The notes below the pieces were generated by a model. It worked only from the letters and a program-made list of their open reading frames with translations, made no database searches and was not told where the DNA came from. 17,441 nt of DNA, taken from assembly GCA_028565635.1 (NCBI GenBank), contig JAOXYB010020749.1:1-17441 (forward strand), in the 5' to 3' direction. The stretch comes from Phoronis ovalis. Its lineage: Eukaryota > Phoronida > Phoronidae. This document shows positions 1 to 12,800 of the stretch, one piece after another (positions within the stretch are counted from its first letter, which is position 1; every line of letters begins with the position of its first letter). Made by a program: the position numbers and the translations under genes.

Positions 1-436
1 AAAGATGGCTTTACAACTACAGAAACTACATCATATGATGGGCATCTGTCTGCACCCGCAGACCTCTTGTTTATAAATGCATTTATATTGTAGTATAATA
101 CATAAAACAGTGCCTACTGGTAGCTCTGCAGTTTAGGTGATCTACTGCATATTTATACTTTATATATGGTTTGCATTTATTTATGTAAAGCTAGGAAATT
201 CAAAGGAAAATTAACTTTTTAGACAAATCATTTGAATTATTTTTTAGAAAAAAAATACACATCTAAAATTACAGAGCCGACTAACATTAGTCTTGATGTT
301 CTGATAATACACTAGAGATTGTATTATTAGATTTAAAGCTTGTGACTACCTACCAGAGGACACCTACCTGCTCCCAGGTGCTGAATTAGACATTTTCTCT
401 TAATGCTGTTACCTGCTGTTGTTTCAGACACATAAT

Positions 437-449
437 TGACCTCTGACCT
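437..449 (-). promoter_or_regulatory. Perfect DR1 nuclear-receptor element
   Basis: TGACCT-C-TGACCT on the plus strand, which is AGGTCA-n-AGGTCA on the minus strand. This is the consensus direct repeat with 1-base spacing bound by HNF4, RXR heterodimers and COUP-TF. The match is exact, but occupancy is unknown. It lies far upstream of the first visible GSE1 exon, in probable intron. Confidence 0.4.
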
Positions 450-2579
450 TTTACCGTTGATATTTTATGGTGCTACTGTAAATCATCAGTGATGATTGGG
501 TAATTGGGTAGCTCTGGTTTGTGCTACAACAGCTGAAATGTTATCAACTTGTTGACCTATGTAAAGAGGTAAAGGTCTGTTGTATTTGACAGATGTTTAT
601 TCAGGAAGGCAACATTACTTTATCTATGTCTCATGTAGAAAGGTAAACCACAAATTTGGTGTGGATATTGACTGGAGTAGTAGCAGATTTTCTTTGTCAG
701 TGCATAAGAAGGATTTATTTGTGTGGAAGGTAAATATTTATCAACTCATTATCAGTTTTATCATCTTTTTTGTGTTTACATCACAATTACCAAGTCCCTT
801 GTTTTAGTTGGAAAACTTGTGAAATATTTGGTATAAATCATATCTTTTTTTTTACTGTATCATAAACAGTAATATCATCTTGATCATTGTTCTCCACTGT
901 GATTGGCTAGCAAGTATAGATGTTTGGTTAGCAGGTAATATTTCTGTCAACCATTACTGAGGAAGCTGTGTCAGTTCTGGTGATGTTAGCAGCATTGGTC
1001 AAACAAATCTTTAAAAATGTATATATTCCTCTGAGTTAACATACAATGAAAACAATTTAGTCAAATTATTTCTAAGACAGTGGTCAGATCATGGGTACAG
1101 GTCAAATTATGTTTGAGTATGGAAAATTGCTATATTAAATCACTTTATTGCAAATGTGCTAGGAAAGCATTTTCCTCATCACAGCACTCCAGTAATACAG
1201 CTGTCATTCTTTATCAGTTTTATGTTAATAATTCCTGTGTGTTAAATCAACACCAAATCATGGGTAACTAAGAAAAAATTAAAACAGGTGATGACAAACC
1301 ATAAAAACATCCATTTCTTAATTGGAAATTGGTACAGTAAATAAATACATATGTAATGTTTGCATGTATCTAAAGCCTTGGATGCTAGCCAAGACCTTGA
1401 TTTTAAGATATTAGTAAAAAAGCTAAATATGTACAAATTGAAAATTTAGAACAGAAATTTGCCATAGTAACAACAGCTATAAAGTAGCAAGGGTCATTGA
1501 CTACTTTTAATATATTACCATTTCCTGCATAACTGATTACATGTCTGTATTCCCTATGATGTTGATTGTCAAACATTAATGTACGTATTTGAAAGAATTT
1601 TGTAATGACCAGGTGATTGTATCCTTCACATTACTTACAGAGGGAAACGTTCTATTGGTGTTGTAATTTGTTAAGCAAGGTATCATGTCTAACAGAACTA
1701 AGGTAACCCAATCATATTATTCTCTATTTGATTCCGCAGGTAAATAAATCAGGTGCCATAAATCAGCCATGTATCAATGTTTCTACTAAGGAAAAATGCA
1801 GTGTATAACACTAGTAGAGTATCCCACTGGCTGGTGCTATCATGTGTGTGCAATATGAATTAATATTATTAAAAATTATTTACTTTGTATAAAGTCCATT
1901 AAAGCACAAACAGATAATGTGCAACATATGTTAACATTGTCTAGATATTGAAATCTTTCAGAAAGATTTATGTATTGTAGAGATTAAATGTGTTTCAAAA
2001 TTCCTTTATCACTTTGCAATTTATGTTAATTAAGTAGGATAATCTTAATTTTTGTACATAATTTTTATTCCAAGTAAACCCATTTACTGTTATTACCAGA
2101 ATGGCTTACTAAAAAAATTTATTACAAAATAATTAGTGTTACCACTGAAAAGAGTACCAATAAAGAAATTAAGTGTTTGAAGTTTAAGAATGTTTTAAAG
2201 AAAATATTCTTTTAAATTGGAAGGTTGAGTGGCTGATAAAGATTACTTTTATTGTGACTCCTAATGTTTGATAATATTTCAAATATGCCTGCTGAGTATA
2301 CTAGCAGCTGACACATAGTATGAGTTTATTAACTAATAAATAGGGGTGGTTAGTAAAATGATTTTTACTTGGTAATTTCATTTGACCTCATTAGCTGTTG
2401 ATAAGGTGTTTTAAATCTACTTAAAAATGTCTAAGCATGTTTGAGTATATAGGGACAATATTTTTGTTTGGTCTATTGGGCTGTGGTACTATTGTACCCT
2501 TGTTGTACCTTCTGTCCTGAGGAAACGGATTCATTATAAAATATTAATTAAATTCTTTAAATGAGATACCTGTAGCTGT

Positions 2580-2587
2580 ATGCAAAT
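2580..2587 (+). promoter_or_regulatory. Octamer motif (POU-type)
   Basis: Exact ATGCAAAT octamer, the classical POU-domain (Oct) binding sequence, in the probable 5' intron. It sits at the left edge of a less repetitive stretch (about 2580-2790) that looks less degraded than its surroundings. One 8-base match in 6.6 kb could be chance. Confidence 0.2.
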
Positions 2588-3141
2588 TATGTGTGTTCAT
2601 GCGCTATTAATGTTGTTTATTGGACTTAAAATCAATGTATACCTATCACCCCTGTAATTATAATGGACTGACCCTATTACTACAAGTCTGTTTGCCTTGT
2701 GGCTCTGTTTGCTCATAGAGAAGATTATAGGGGTTGTTTGCTATTATTTCTGGCAGAACAAGGTGCACATCAATCTTAAAAGTGTGGTTAATTTTTCAGG
2801 TAAGGTCTTAACCTGTTAATTTACATCAATATGGCATATTTCTTGTTTAAGACAGTGTTGTTAAACTAGCATTCTCAAAAAAATTTAAGGTAATATGTTA
2901 GCCTATTTGTAAAGGATTGTTGATTAGCACACAAAGGATAAAATGACTACACTTTATTATACTGTCTGGAATTTTGTTACATTTAATCCTCCTGTAATGG
3001 GTAGTGAGTCCCTCCTAACCTAACAGCTGTTGTTAGATTTTGTCTCTTGTACAAGTACAGTAGTACAGCAGAATTTGAATTAAATTATCTTTCATAATGC
3101 CAGTAATTAAAGAGCAAAGGTAGTGTTCTTAAATGTTAAGG

Positions 3142-3154
3142 TGACCTCTGACCC
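3142..3154 (-). promoter_or_regulatory. Near-perfect DR1 nuclear-receptor element
   Basis: TGACCT-C-TGACCC: a second direct repeat of the nuclear-receptor half-site with 1-base spacing and one deviation from consensus in the last base. It has the same spacer base (C) and orientation as the DR1 at 437-449. It is in the same probable intron. Function is inferred from the motif only. Confidence 0.3.
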
Positions 3155-4271
3155 TAAGGGCAGGTGCTTGTAATGTGGTGTGTAAATAACAGCTAGATAG
3201 TTTGAATAGAGCAATCAATGAAAAGCTAGGTTATAATATATCAATAGCTTGTTCATACTTCTATTGTGTACAAAATCGTTAATATATTAGTGCTGACTGG
3301 CTAACTCAACTTAAAGGTCATTTAAGATGGAGATGTTTTTACTCACTTGATGGCCTAAACTTTAGGTTTGAATTTTTGACTGGATTTTGATTTTATCAGA
3401 GATAATAATTCTAAAGGTAGGGTAATATGATTGTCTGTATCTGTTTTTATATATAACTGGTTGTTTAATGGTCTAAAGATAAAGAGTGGAAGATAATAAT
3501 AACCAAGGGTGGCCATTTTCTTTGTGTCTTATTTTAGTCAAATGAATGTAACTTGTATTTATGAAAAAAAAAATTATAAGTTAATTTTTCTACAAAGGAA
3601 ACATCATTATTGTGCATTGTTACATCATTTTGTGGCTTAGAAATATTCAAACTGAATAGTAATGACAGTTTACCTGTATTAGAGATTCTGTGGAATTTGT
3701 TACCTGAAAGTCCACCTTAATTAATAGATATGATAATATGTGGTGATTTAGATTCCATAATGGGAGCTGTACATATTTGTTACAATCGATTGTTTATATA
3801 AAGAAAATGAGTGGCCAGGGATGTTGAATAATCAATAAATTACTAAAGTTATGGAGGTAATTTATAGCTTAGAACATGAACTGACAATTGTGGATCATTT
3901 CCTGACTTGTGAACAAAGTAAAAGCAGCTTAATTATGCACTTAAGTACGATTAAGAACAAAGGATTTGTAACTCCATTTCCAATGAGTTTTTGAAAATTA
4001 TTAGTGCTGTGTAAATGAATGTCTGCTCAAGCTTTTATTTGTAACTTGTTATGCTGAACAACCTTGCCAAATGTGTTAATTTATAGATATTAAAATGATG
4101 TTTAAAAATATTTTGAAGGTTGATTATGCATAATTTAACCCATTTTTTTTACATAAGGTATTATTAATCCCAAAGGAATACGTAAGTTAGACAATGAATC
4201 ATCGTGGTTGTCAGGCCATGATAATTTAATCCATCTCATAAAAAAAAATGTGATCTCCATTAAAAAGCATG

Positions 4272-4280
4272 TGACCTTGA
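4272..4280 (-). promoter_or_regulatory. ERR/NR5A-type extended half-site
   Basis: TGACCTTGA on the plus strand is TCAAGGTCA on the minus strand, the extended monomer site used by ERR and NR5A (SF-1/FTZ-F1) receptors. Two further extended sites of the AAAGGTCA (NR4A/NBRE) type occur on the plus strand at 3313-3320 and 4633-4640. These are motif matches only. Confidence 0.3.
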
Positions 4281-5792
4281 TCAGAGAGGTAAACATTAAT
4301 CCATACCAGGAAGTTAATGTATTCATAAAGTTATAGGGGTGTTGTCAAAGAAACAGATCTAGGATTATTAGGGAATTACCTGTACAGATAACATATACCT
4401 CATATCCTGGACTGTTCAACACAGTCAGCATTTTTTCTGGAAAGCCATTTTTCTAACAATACTAACTTCTACATCCACTTTGTGCTGGGTGGTTTAAGAT
4501 TACCAGTCATTTTCTGTCAATGTTTATTTATGAATCTGCCTTGTTATGGCACTTGTGTGTGTAACCAATCAATTTCATATTGCATTACAACCATTAAATA
4601 AGTGACTCTGTACTAGGAGTTAAATTTAGCACAAAGGTCACTATCCACTGTCTTGTTTTAACATATATCTTGTAATCTGTTTTCTGCTACATAGACATGA
4701 TGTCAAATAAATTACATATAATATTAAAATATCAAATACAAGGAAAACACAGCTGTGGTTCTAGACTACCATCATAAATGGATACTAGGTTTTTCTTAAC
4801 AGGAAATTTGTAGAAAATTGTTCTTCTTGGGGAGTATAGAATTGGATATCATTATTTATTTAGTAATCAAATAAAATTACAAAGTCTAACACTATGTACA
4901 TCATTGGGATTAATGTTCATTTTCCTCATACACTTGCAGCAGCTTGTGGTTTGTACACATATTTTGTTCATTTACAAACAGCTCTTCACTGTCCTAGACT
5001 TAGCTGCATTTTAACAAATCTGTTATGGCATCAATCAATACTGATACTTCTAGTTTGACCTCTAGAATATTGAAATTTACTTTGTTTATATAATAATGTA
5101 GCATTAACAAAATCCCAAGGATGAAACTGTAAATATTATAAAAATGATTTACCTGGTGTAGTTGTTAAGATTTTAAGTATCATGTAACCATATGTGTGCA
5201 ATAGTAGCAAACTGTTAGAGGGCTTGCTCTTGATTGAATGTAGGAGTGACTAGACAAATAGTTTAACACTATTTCAGATTTTTATTAGTGACTTAACCCT
5301 AAATTTGGTTGTAAAGTAGATGAGTTGGAATACAAAGTTTGCAGATCTCATGCCACAATTGGACTACCGTAAGATAATGTACTGAAGATAATATCTATAT
5401 AAAAGTATAAAAATGTGTGGATTTTTCTTGCTAGTATTTCTTGTTTGTGCATTACCTAAGACAGTGGCATGTCACTGTGAATTTTGGTAATGTTTGGTCC
5501 ATACATTTGATCATGTGGAAATGAAAGTATATTGTAGTACTCATGGATTATATGTATTTCATAATCTGCAGTGTTACAGATTTTATTTTTAAAATAAATT
5601 AACCCAGGTAGTCACTCCTAAAAATGTGATATGGCAATCAGTTTAATGGTTGGTAAATTGTGCAGTTTCTTTATGTTCTTTCAGTGTTATCTACAATTAA
5701 GTTAAATCAATAAATGACATGGTAGGCATAAATATTATTGAATTTTACTCAACTTCTATGTATGCTGTTTATTAGGCTTGTGTAATGTAATT

Positions 5793-5823
5793 GTTTCTCA
5801 CAGTCAAACTGTGATTGGGAAAC
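5793..5823. repeat. Imperfect hairpin in the 5' intron
   Basis: TCACAGT (5798-5804), loop CAA, then ACTGTGA (5808-5814) form a perfect 7-bp stem. This is extended by GTTTC (5793-5797) against GAAAC (5819-5823) across a 4-base bulge, giving a 12-bp interrupted stem. It is too short for a typical animal pre-miRNA. No other role is visible. Confidence 0.45.
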
Positions 5824-6631
5824 TGGACTTGTTTTTGGTGTGTGATATAAAGAAAGAACAAAAAAGCAGCAGGTACATTCTTAGTATATATTAAAAGTTA
5901 AACTGGAAAATATTTTTGACACTGAAATACTATTTTATGTGTTTAAAGCAGTAAGCAAAAATGTTTGAAAAATATATTAGTAAAGTACATGAGGAATCAA
6001 TTTCTGTACCCATGCATCTATATGAAATTCCTTGTTATTCAACTGTAAGCCAACATGTTTTGTATATTATATGGCATTGTCAGCTCATTCTCATGGTATT
6101 TAATAAATAATTTATGGATCACTTTAATAAATTATAAAAACAGTGTATCATAATACAGAATAGTTCTTGATTTGTCTGCCATATTTATTGTGCATATTTG
6201 TTATAGCTTTTTACCCTTAATATAATAACTGTTGCCTGTTGTATTGATTTTATACAATCAACTGTTATGGATTCTATTCACATTGAATAGTAATGTGTTT
6301 CTATAATACAATGTTGATTTGATGGATTATGAAAAGAATAGTATCAAGTTTATAGGAGATTATAATTTGTGGAGTTGCCTAAACTTACTTGTTGTATGTT
6401 GTGGCAAGTTACTAGCTGATTATAAACTGCTGGTCTCTGACTAAACTGTTGATATTTTTACTGCAGTGATTTCCTACAGATTTTTATTTAAAATGCTAGC
6501 TGTTAATCAGTCACATATAGTGAGTGTTATTAAACCTATGTTCTTTTACAAATGTTGCTCCGATTTTGTTGATGAATACCATAGTTTTTCTTGTTCTCCT
6601 TTTCTATTTCATTGGTGTTTTTTATTTACAG

Positions 6632-6817
6632 GTTTGCCACCTGGCTCAAAACCAGTGTCAACTAGTATGCTGAACCCGGCGGTGAATAAAGTTCAGCGTA
6701 CGACTGCTACAGTACCTCCGCTGAATCAAGTCTCACCAAACAATGCAGCAATGAATGCTACTAGAAATTCAAGTTTTGCTGCTGCTTTGAGGAAACTAGC
6801 TAAGCAAGCAGGAGAGG
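6632..6817 (+). CDS. GSE1: GSE1 coding exon a (first visible)
   Basis: 186 nt, phase 1 at both ends. The acceptor is tttatttacag and the donor GTATGT. It encodes residues 1-62, including RTTATV (23-28) and SSFAAALRKLAKQA (47-60), the strongest N-terminal signature of GSE1. Vertebrate GSE1 has RTTATV, then a Ser/Pro-rich linker, then the same AAALRKLAKQA block, so the order is conserved. Reading upstream of the acceptor stays open only through intron sequence that looks non-protein-like. Confidence 0.93.
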
Positions 6818-9800
6818 GTATGTATGTTTACTCTCTATGCAATTTGCCCTAATCTCTATAGACAATCCCAATAGTTTCAAAAAGAATCCCTAGCAGGCAG
6901 ATTAAAAAATATATTTACTTGGTAAAACTGTCAAAAAAAATTGTGTTTTACATACTGGACAAATTTTAATTTTATAGATTTGTAATGCGTATCTAGAAAA
7001 ATTCACTTCATTACAACCGGTAAACAGATGAAATTGTGTTTAATATTAGTTTTAGAATATTTAGATTAATTTTACTGTACAGTTTATTTTATGTTTGGTT
7101 GAAAAATGTCAGTCTTTGTCACAACAATAGCCTAAGGCAATGTGTTCACCTTTAAAGATCTTTAGAAAGTGTGGCAACACCTTTGGAAAACCATTGATCC
7201 GTAATTGTGTAATGACATTACAGTAATAATCAACTCAATTTTCTATAACAAACCTTTATAACACCTGAATGAGGTTGGTCAACTTGTTAACTGGCATTTA
7301 AAAAAGTTATGCATATGATGCCTATGTATTTCTATGCTTTATGATATTTGTCCTGACTTGTGAGGTTTCTTACAAGCTACAGATCAATGACTGTGTAAAG
7401 CTTACAGGGCAAACTTTCATTTCTACTTATCAATTACTATCTTGTGCGAATTTGGGAATATTAATATTTTCACATCTTTTATCAATTTTTTCTGATTGTG
7501 TTGTCAAATGTCTAATATCCCTTAGATTCCATGAACTTGGCATTCTTGAGTATTTTTAAAATCTTATTTTAACGTAAGTTTTAATCATTTTAGGAATTAT
7601 TTATTTTTTCCTATTGTAGATGGCAGTGCTCATGAAAGTTCGGATACAGGTAGCTCTGCAACAAGTCCCCGCTCTGTGACACCAAAGAGAGGCCCGCCTC
7701 CGCCTTTGATTTACAATACTACCAGTAGTTCATCAATAAGCTCTCCACCTGTGGTAACCATAGCGCCAACACTTTCTCAACTGTCACTGGGCATAGATTC
7801 TAGAAGGGTGAGTTTTCTATAGTCTTCTCCTGGCTATTCCATTAGATTTACTCCCTATCTGTTTTTATACAGGTTTACTTGTAACTGAATTTACAAAATC
7901 AGGAAATTAATTGCGCAAAACCGAAATTATTGAGTAGATGTATTATATATCTTTTCAACTGGAATAAAATCTATACGAGAGTTATTTGTAATTATAGTAA
8001 GTTGTAATTGCCAGTCATGTATATGTATATGTCTTCAATCTCAATGACACATAGGCACCCACTTGTCCAATTATTCTAATTAGCTTAGAGGTTAGCAACA
8101 GGAAAAACTGAATTGTAACAATTGCTGAATTTTGTTCATGGTCCATATTTTATTTATAAAATTGAATCCCCTGTAGACAGGATTGTGATATAACAATAAA
8201 TCGGACATAATTGCCACTTGCTGTGTGGGTATATGTCGTTGACTATAATACATACATACATAGTAGATAATGTGGTTTTGTTATCCAGGAGAACACTCAT
8301 GTTAATAGATGAATCAAGAGATCATTTTCAAATATAGTTTTATCTGCTTTAAATGTTTAGACTGGTGACAGACCGTTGCATGCTACGTCAACTACAGACT
8401 CTCATCGTCATGAACACCCTGGTTTATCGCACACTAGACGTGAAGATGAAAGAACTACATCAAATTCTGAGAGTTCATCTAGAAGGTATGAATATGTTAT
8501 CACTGCTATAAATGAATGGGGTCTATTGTAATATGTGCCAGGCATGTCACAGTTTATTAAAGGTGTAGAAATGAGAGAGGGGCAGAAAAATGGTATTTGA
8601 TGTTTGTTGATTGAAATAAATGTTTATGACGTGGTGTACAAATAAATTGTTTCATATAGAACAAACACAGTGTTAACTAAGTTGAACTTAAAGATTCTAG
8701 TTATACTATGGAATATTTACTTACATTTTCTGTTATAATTCCAGGTTGTCTTCATCTCATCCTTCAGCTCATGTTTCATCCAGTCATGAAGAATATTTAA
8801 GGGGGTTTCAACCATATCGGCATGGGGAGGAATTCCGTGGGTTTTTACCGCCACCATTTTCCTTGGATCCAGCCATTGCTGCAGCTGCCTACCCATACAG
8901 TGGTTTTATGTCGCATCCTCTGGCTGCATCCCATAATAATTTCAGGTGAGATTTATGTAAGGATTTGTGTATTGTAGAAGAAATGGGTGTAGTTAAAATA
9001 CTGCAAAGAGTGAAGGGTGCAAACCTATACTAATATTGTTTTTAAGAGACATGTCCTTTCATTGTTTCTCTAAGCCAGAATCTGTAAAATAAAAGAAAAT
9101 GAAGGAAAATAACTTATGAAGAATTTTTCCTCTGCTGAACTCCAGCTAAGAGTCTGTTTTTTCTGAAGCTGAACATCAGTGGCTAAAAGACATTCCAGTG
9201 TCATAAGTATGCTCATACTTGGAAGACCCATGATGTTTTTTGTGTGTAGAGTTAACAGATAAGTGATATTTCTTTAGGCTTGATGACCCTCTGCTTTTGG
9301 AGCGCTACCGTCTAATGGGATTACAAATGCCATACTTCCCGTTTGCACAGCCTGGTCTCATGGCACACCCAGGAATTCATCCTTTAATGGCAGCAGGAAT
9401 GAGGTACCCGCCTGACTTGTTACAACAGCAAATGGCGTTGATGTCACCGTCATACAGAGAAGTTGAGAGGTAAAAAAGAAATATTCTATATTGGCAAAGT
9501 CATGTTTTGTGCAAACCATTGTTAAAATTATATTTTATCAGATTATAAAATATGAATTGCATCTAGCATTATAGGTTTTTGACTTTAAAATGAAGCAGAA
9601 CAGTAATATGTGTATCTGTGTCAGAATTTATTTGTATGTAAAAGAGAATCTTTTTGCAAACTTAGGCAAAGGTTAGAGGAGGAACTCAGGAGAAAAGAAA
9701 GGGAAAAGGAGGAAGAACGAGAAAGGGAAAGGAAATTAGAAATTGAACGAGAAAGAGAGCAGGAACGTCTCAGAGAAATTGAAAAGCAAAAGGAGTTAGA

Positions 9801-12800
9801 AAAGGAAAAGTAAGTCAAAAGCTGAAAACTAAAGAAGTAAGGGAAAAGGCTGAAAGTTCAATGTAGGATAAAAAAATTCATCAAGTTGTGGTCAAGATTC
9901 CACTCCCCCCAAAAAACTGAAGTGTCTTATATTGATATTGTGGTCGTTTTAATTTAACATTCTGCTGTTCTAAATGATATAGTAATTATACCATGTAAAT
10001 TATAAATACATGCATGTATCAGTTTTCGTTTCTTTTGTAAAATTTACACGCAAAAAATCGATTTTCAAATTTATTTCTTAATACTCTGAAGAACTGCATG
10101 GTAATATAAGTCCAGGTCAATCTGTTTAAGCGAGTTTATGATTACAATAGTTTAATAGTTTCTTAGCAGACTTACAGCACTAATGTTTGTTTGGGTAGTT
10201 ACCTGTCTTTTGATTACAGCAAATATGAACAAAAATATTGGATGTTAATTAACAAGTTTAAGTTTGTTAATATGTGAAGCTGCAGGTTTATTTATTACAG
10301 GTTAGTTGGAGTCAGTGTAGTATAATTTTTAACCATTTTTTAGGATGGCTAGGGAAGAAGCAAGACGCGAGGTTGAGAAATTTCATGCTCACAATATGGG
10401 ACGTCAAGGGAGTGGTAGTATGAGCCTTTTACAACAGTATGAAGCGGAGGCAAGACTTAAGGAAGAAAGGCATAAAGAGGTACTAATATAAGCTTTTCTT
10501 TGGTCTGTTTCATTTACCATATACACAGTAACTAACTAGCTACACCGTATATAAGCATGTATAGGTCTCAACACACACATGCGGTATATTTATAGAAACA
10601 ATACTTTTGTTTGCCAAACGTATAAACATTTGTATGTCAACTGAAGATTGTTATGTTTCAGTACATTGTATGCCTTTTAGGTTTTTCCTGTTTATCCCAG
10701 CGGAAGTAACAAAATGGCATATTGGCAACGTTAAGTGAATAGAACGACTCAGTTGCATATCATAAATTGCGTGCCCTTAATTTTTCTATTGCATTACAGC
10801 TAATACAGGACCAAATTGCAAGAGAGCACTCTATCTTTGCACGTGAGCGAGGAAGACGTCAAGAACCAGAAAAGAGAGATAGAGGCTTGGACCTGTCATG
10901 TCACAGTTCCCAAGCTCAGATATTAGAAGTTCCGCCTCTCCAAATGACTGAATCATCAAAATCTGGTCATAAATTTTACCGTCCTTTTGAAAAAGAACCG
11001 CCTAATGGTATTATATCTGAAAGTCATGCTGTAGAGCATGAAAGACGTATACTGAATGAAAGAATTTTAATAGAAGGACGATCGTTATTAACACCTAATG
11101 GAAATACAGGAAATAAAGAAAAATTTACTGAAGGCATTCATGCACGTTTGCTTGAAAATGAGGCGGCAAGGAAACATTCCAAGTCCAGTGCTACAACATC
11201 ATCATACAACCAATATGATTATGACTGTAAACACCCTGATTTTAATTTTTACTTAGAATCTTTGAAAAAAGAAACTGATAAAAAATTAGCAGCTGAAAAG
11301 AATGGACCAAAACCATGCGTGTCAGAGTTAATACGAGAATCTCATGGTCGTAGTAAACTAGATTTAGAAGAAAAATGGAGACATGAATCTTGCATGAATG
11401 GAGATTATGATAGTGGCGATGATTATAACAGTGCAGAAGAAACTAGAACGCAAAAATTGTTACTTGTTGTAAACATTGCTCCGATGAAACAAGATTATTC
11501 TAAGGCGAAGCTAGAATTCTTATCAAACTTCAACCTCATCACTCCTGCAATCAAAAGTAGTAAGTGAAATTTAAACTAAAGTTGAACTGAATTTTTCTCA
11601 CATTTTATGATGAAGCCGTTGTCAGATCCCTTCTTTTTAAACTATTGCATTCCTATAAGATTCTACTTATGCAGTCAAAATACTGCTTTAAGCTAACTGT
11701 TGAGTTTGTTATTAGACATGAAAGATTAAATATATTTTATTTCATCAGTGTTGGATATCAGACTATACCTGTTCATTATTGTCATTGCTTTTTCAGAAAT
11801 TGATTATCAGAAAAGACAAAAAAGGAAAAGGATATATCGTGAAAGAAGCAAAAGCCCTGTAGAAGTAGAAGAGGACTCGAAAGAAAATACACTAACCACA
11901 ATAATAAGACCAGAGGAGTTAAACAGAGCCCCAGACTATAAATCAAAGGCTAAATTTTTGAAAAATATGGGATTAGAGAATGTCTCCTTAGAAAAACGTA
12001 GAAGTAAGCTACTAACATCAATTAATGCGTGATCATGCTTCTGCGTGCCTTGTGCTTACCTGCTGAGATACTATGTTAGGACCATTGAACATGCTGTCCA
12101 CATGAAATAGTTGTCGCCTTTTCATAAATCTCTCATAAATTTGTATTGTGTTGTTTTGTTGAATTCAGTTTTCAGTAACCAAAACCTTGATTGAAATTTG
12201 AATTTACATAAATTTGAAATTTGTATTTCTATTCACAGTCCCATTGTCTCTTAAATTGTGTAGTATTGTTCTAATGAAATGCATTTTACCATCTTGTGCT
12301 CTTACTCATGTTTTAGAAATGCAGCATGTACAACAAGTATGCCAAGAAGAAAAAGCCAGACGAGAAGCCATACCATCAAAAATAAGGAGCGATAACTCCC
12401 ATCTATTAGACAATAAGCTTGAGTTTTCTAGTAATAAAAGAAGACATGATAGCAAAGAAGAGAGTCCAAATAAAAAAATGTCTGCAGAACAGTTATCTAG
12501 TCAAAGAATATCTCTAGGTCAATTAGCTGCACAAAGAGCTCAAAAGACTACTAATAGGGCAATTATATTCCCAGAAGCTAGGGACAAGACACATACTGCA
12601 AAATCTCGTGAGTTTGCTCAAGAATTCCACCAGTCTGTACTGCAAACAACCAGACAACAGCAAGAAATGGCTTCAAAAATAGGTAAGCAGACACTGATAA
12701 AATGAATGAAAGAAAGAAGCCTTGTATGTTTTAATTAGGTTCAAGAGTTGTTATAAAAATAATATAGTTTTACTGAGTGACTTTAGAGAACTTTGATCTC

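Larger units (their letters stand above)
1..6631. other. Large non-coding block upstream of the first visible GSE1 exon (probable intron)
   Basis: AT-rich DNA with only short ORFs, none of which resembles a known protein or ends at a donor of the required phase. The exon at 6632 begins in phase 1, so at least one coding exon must precede it. No convincing ATG-containing exon ending one base into a codon was seen here, so most or all of this block is probably intron, or intron plus upstream region. It holds ten exact AGGTCA/TGACCT half-sites (437, 444, 553, 1099, 2383, 3142, 3315, 4272, 4635, 5056), one ATGCAAAT octamer (2580-2587), a palindromic CAGCTG E-box AACAGCTGTT (3022-3031) and a hairpin at 5793-5823. 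No obvious transposon ends were found. Confidence 0.6.

Noticed and set aside
580-807. 75-codon open stretch on the plus strand in the 5' block
   Set aside because: AT-rich, hydrophobic, no recognisable family. It contains donor-like AAG|GTAAAT, but the phase does not fit the following GSE1 exon.
1684-1707. Possible first coding exon (ATGTCTAACAGAACTAAG before GTAACC)
   Set aside because: It would end in phase 0, but the next exon needs phase 1. The donor is weak and the peptide does not resemble the GSE1 N-terminus.
4135-4326. 63-codon minus-strand open stretch
   Set aside because: No homology, no splice context, and rich in codons expected from A/T runs. Most likely a chance ORF.
7341-7559. 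72-codon open stretch inside a GSE1 intron
   Set aside because: Hydrophobic and AT-driven. It stops before the next acceptor and is not needed for the spliced frame.
9621-9818. Minus-strand Ser-rich open stretch
   Set aside because: It is the antisense shadow of the Arg/Glu/Lys coiled-coil exon at 9666-9809.
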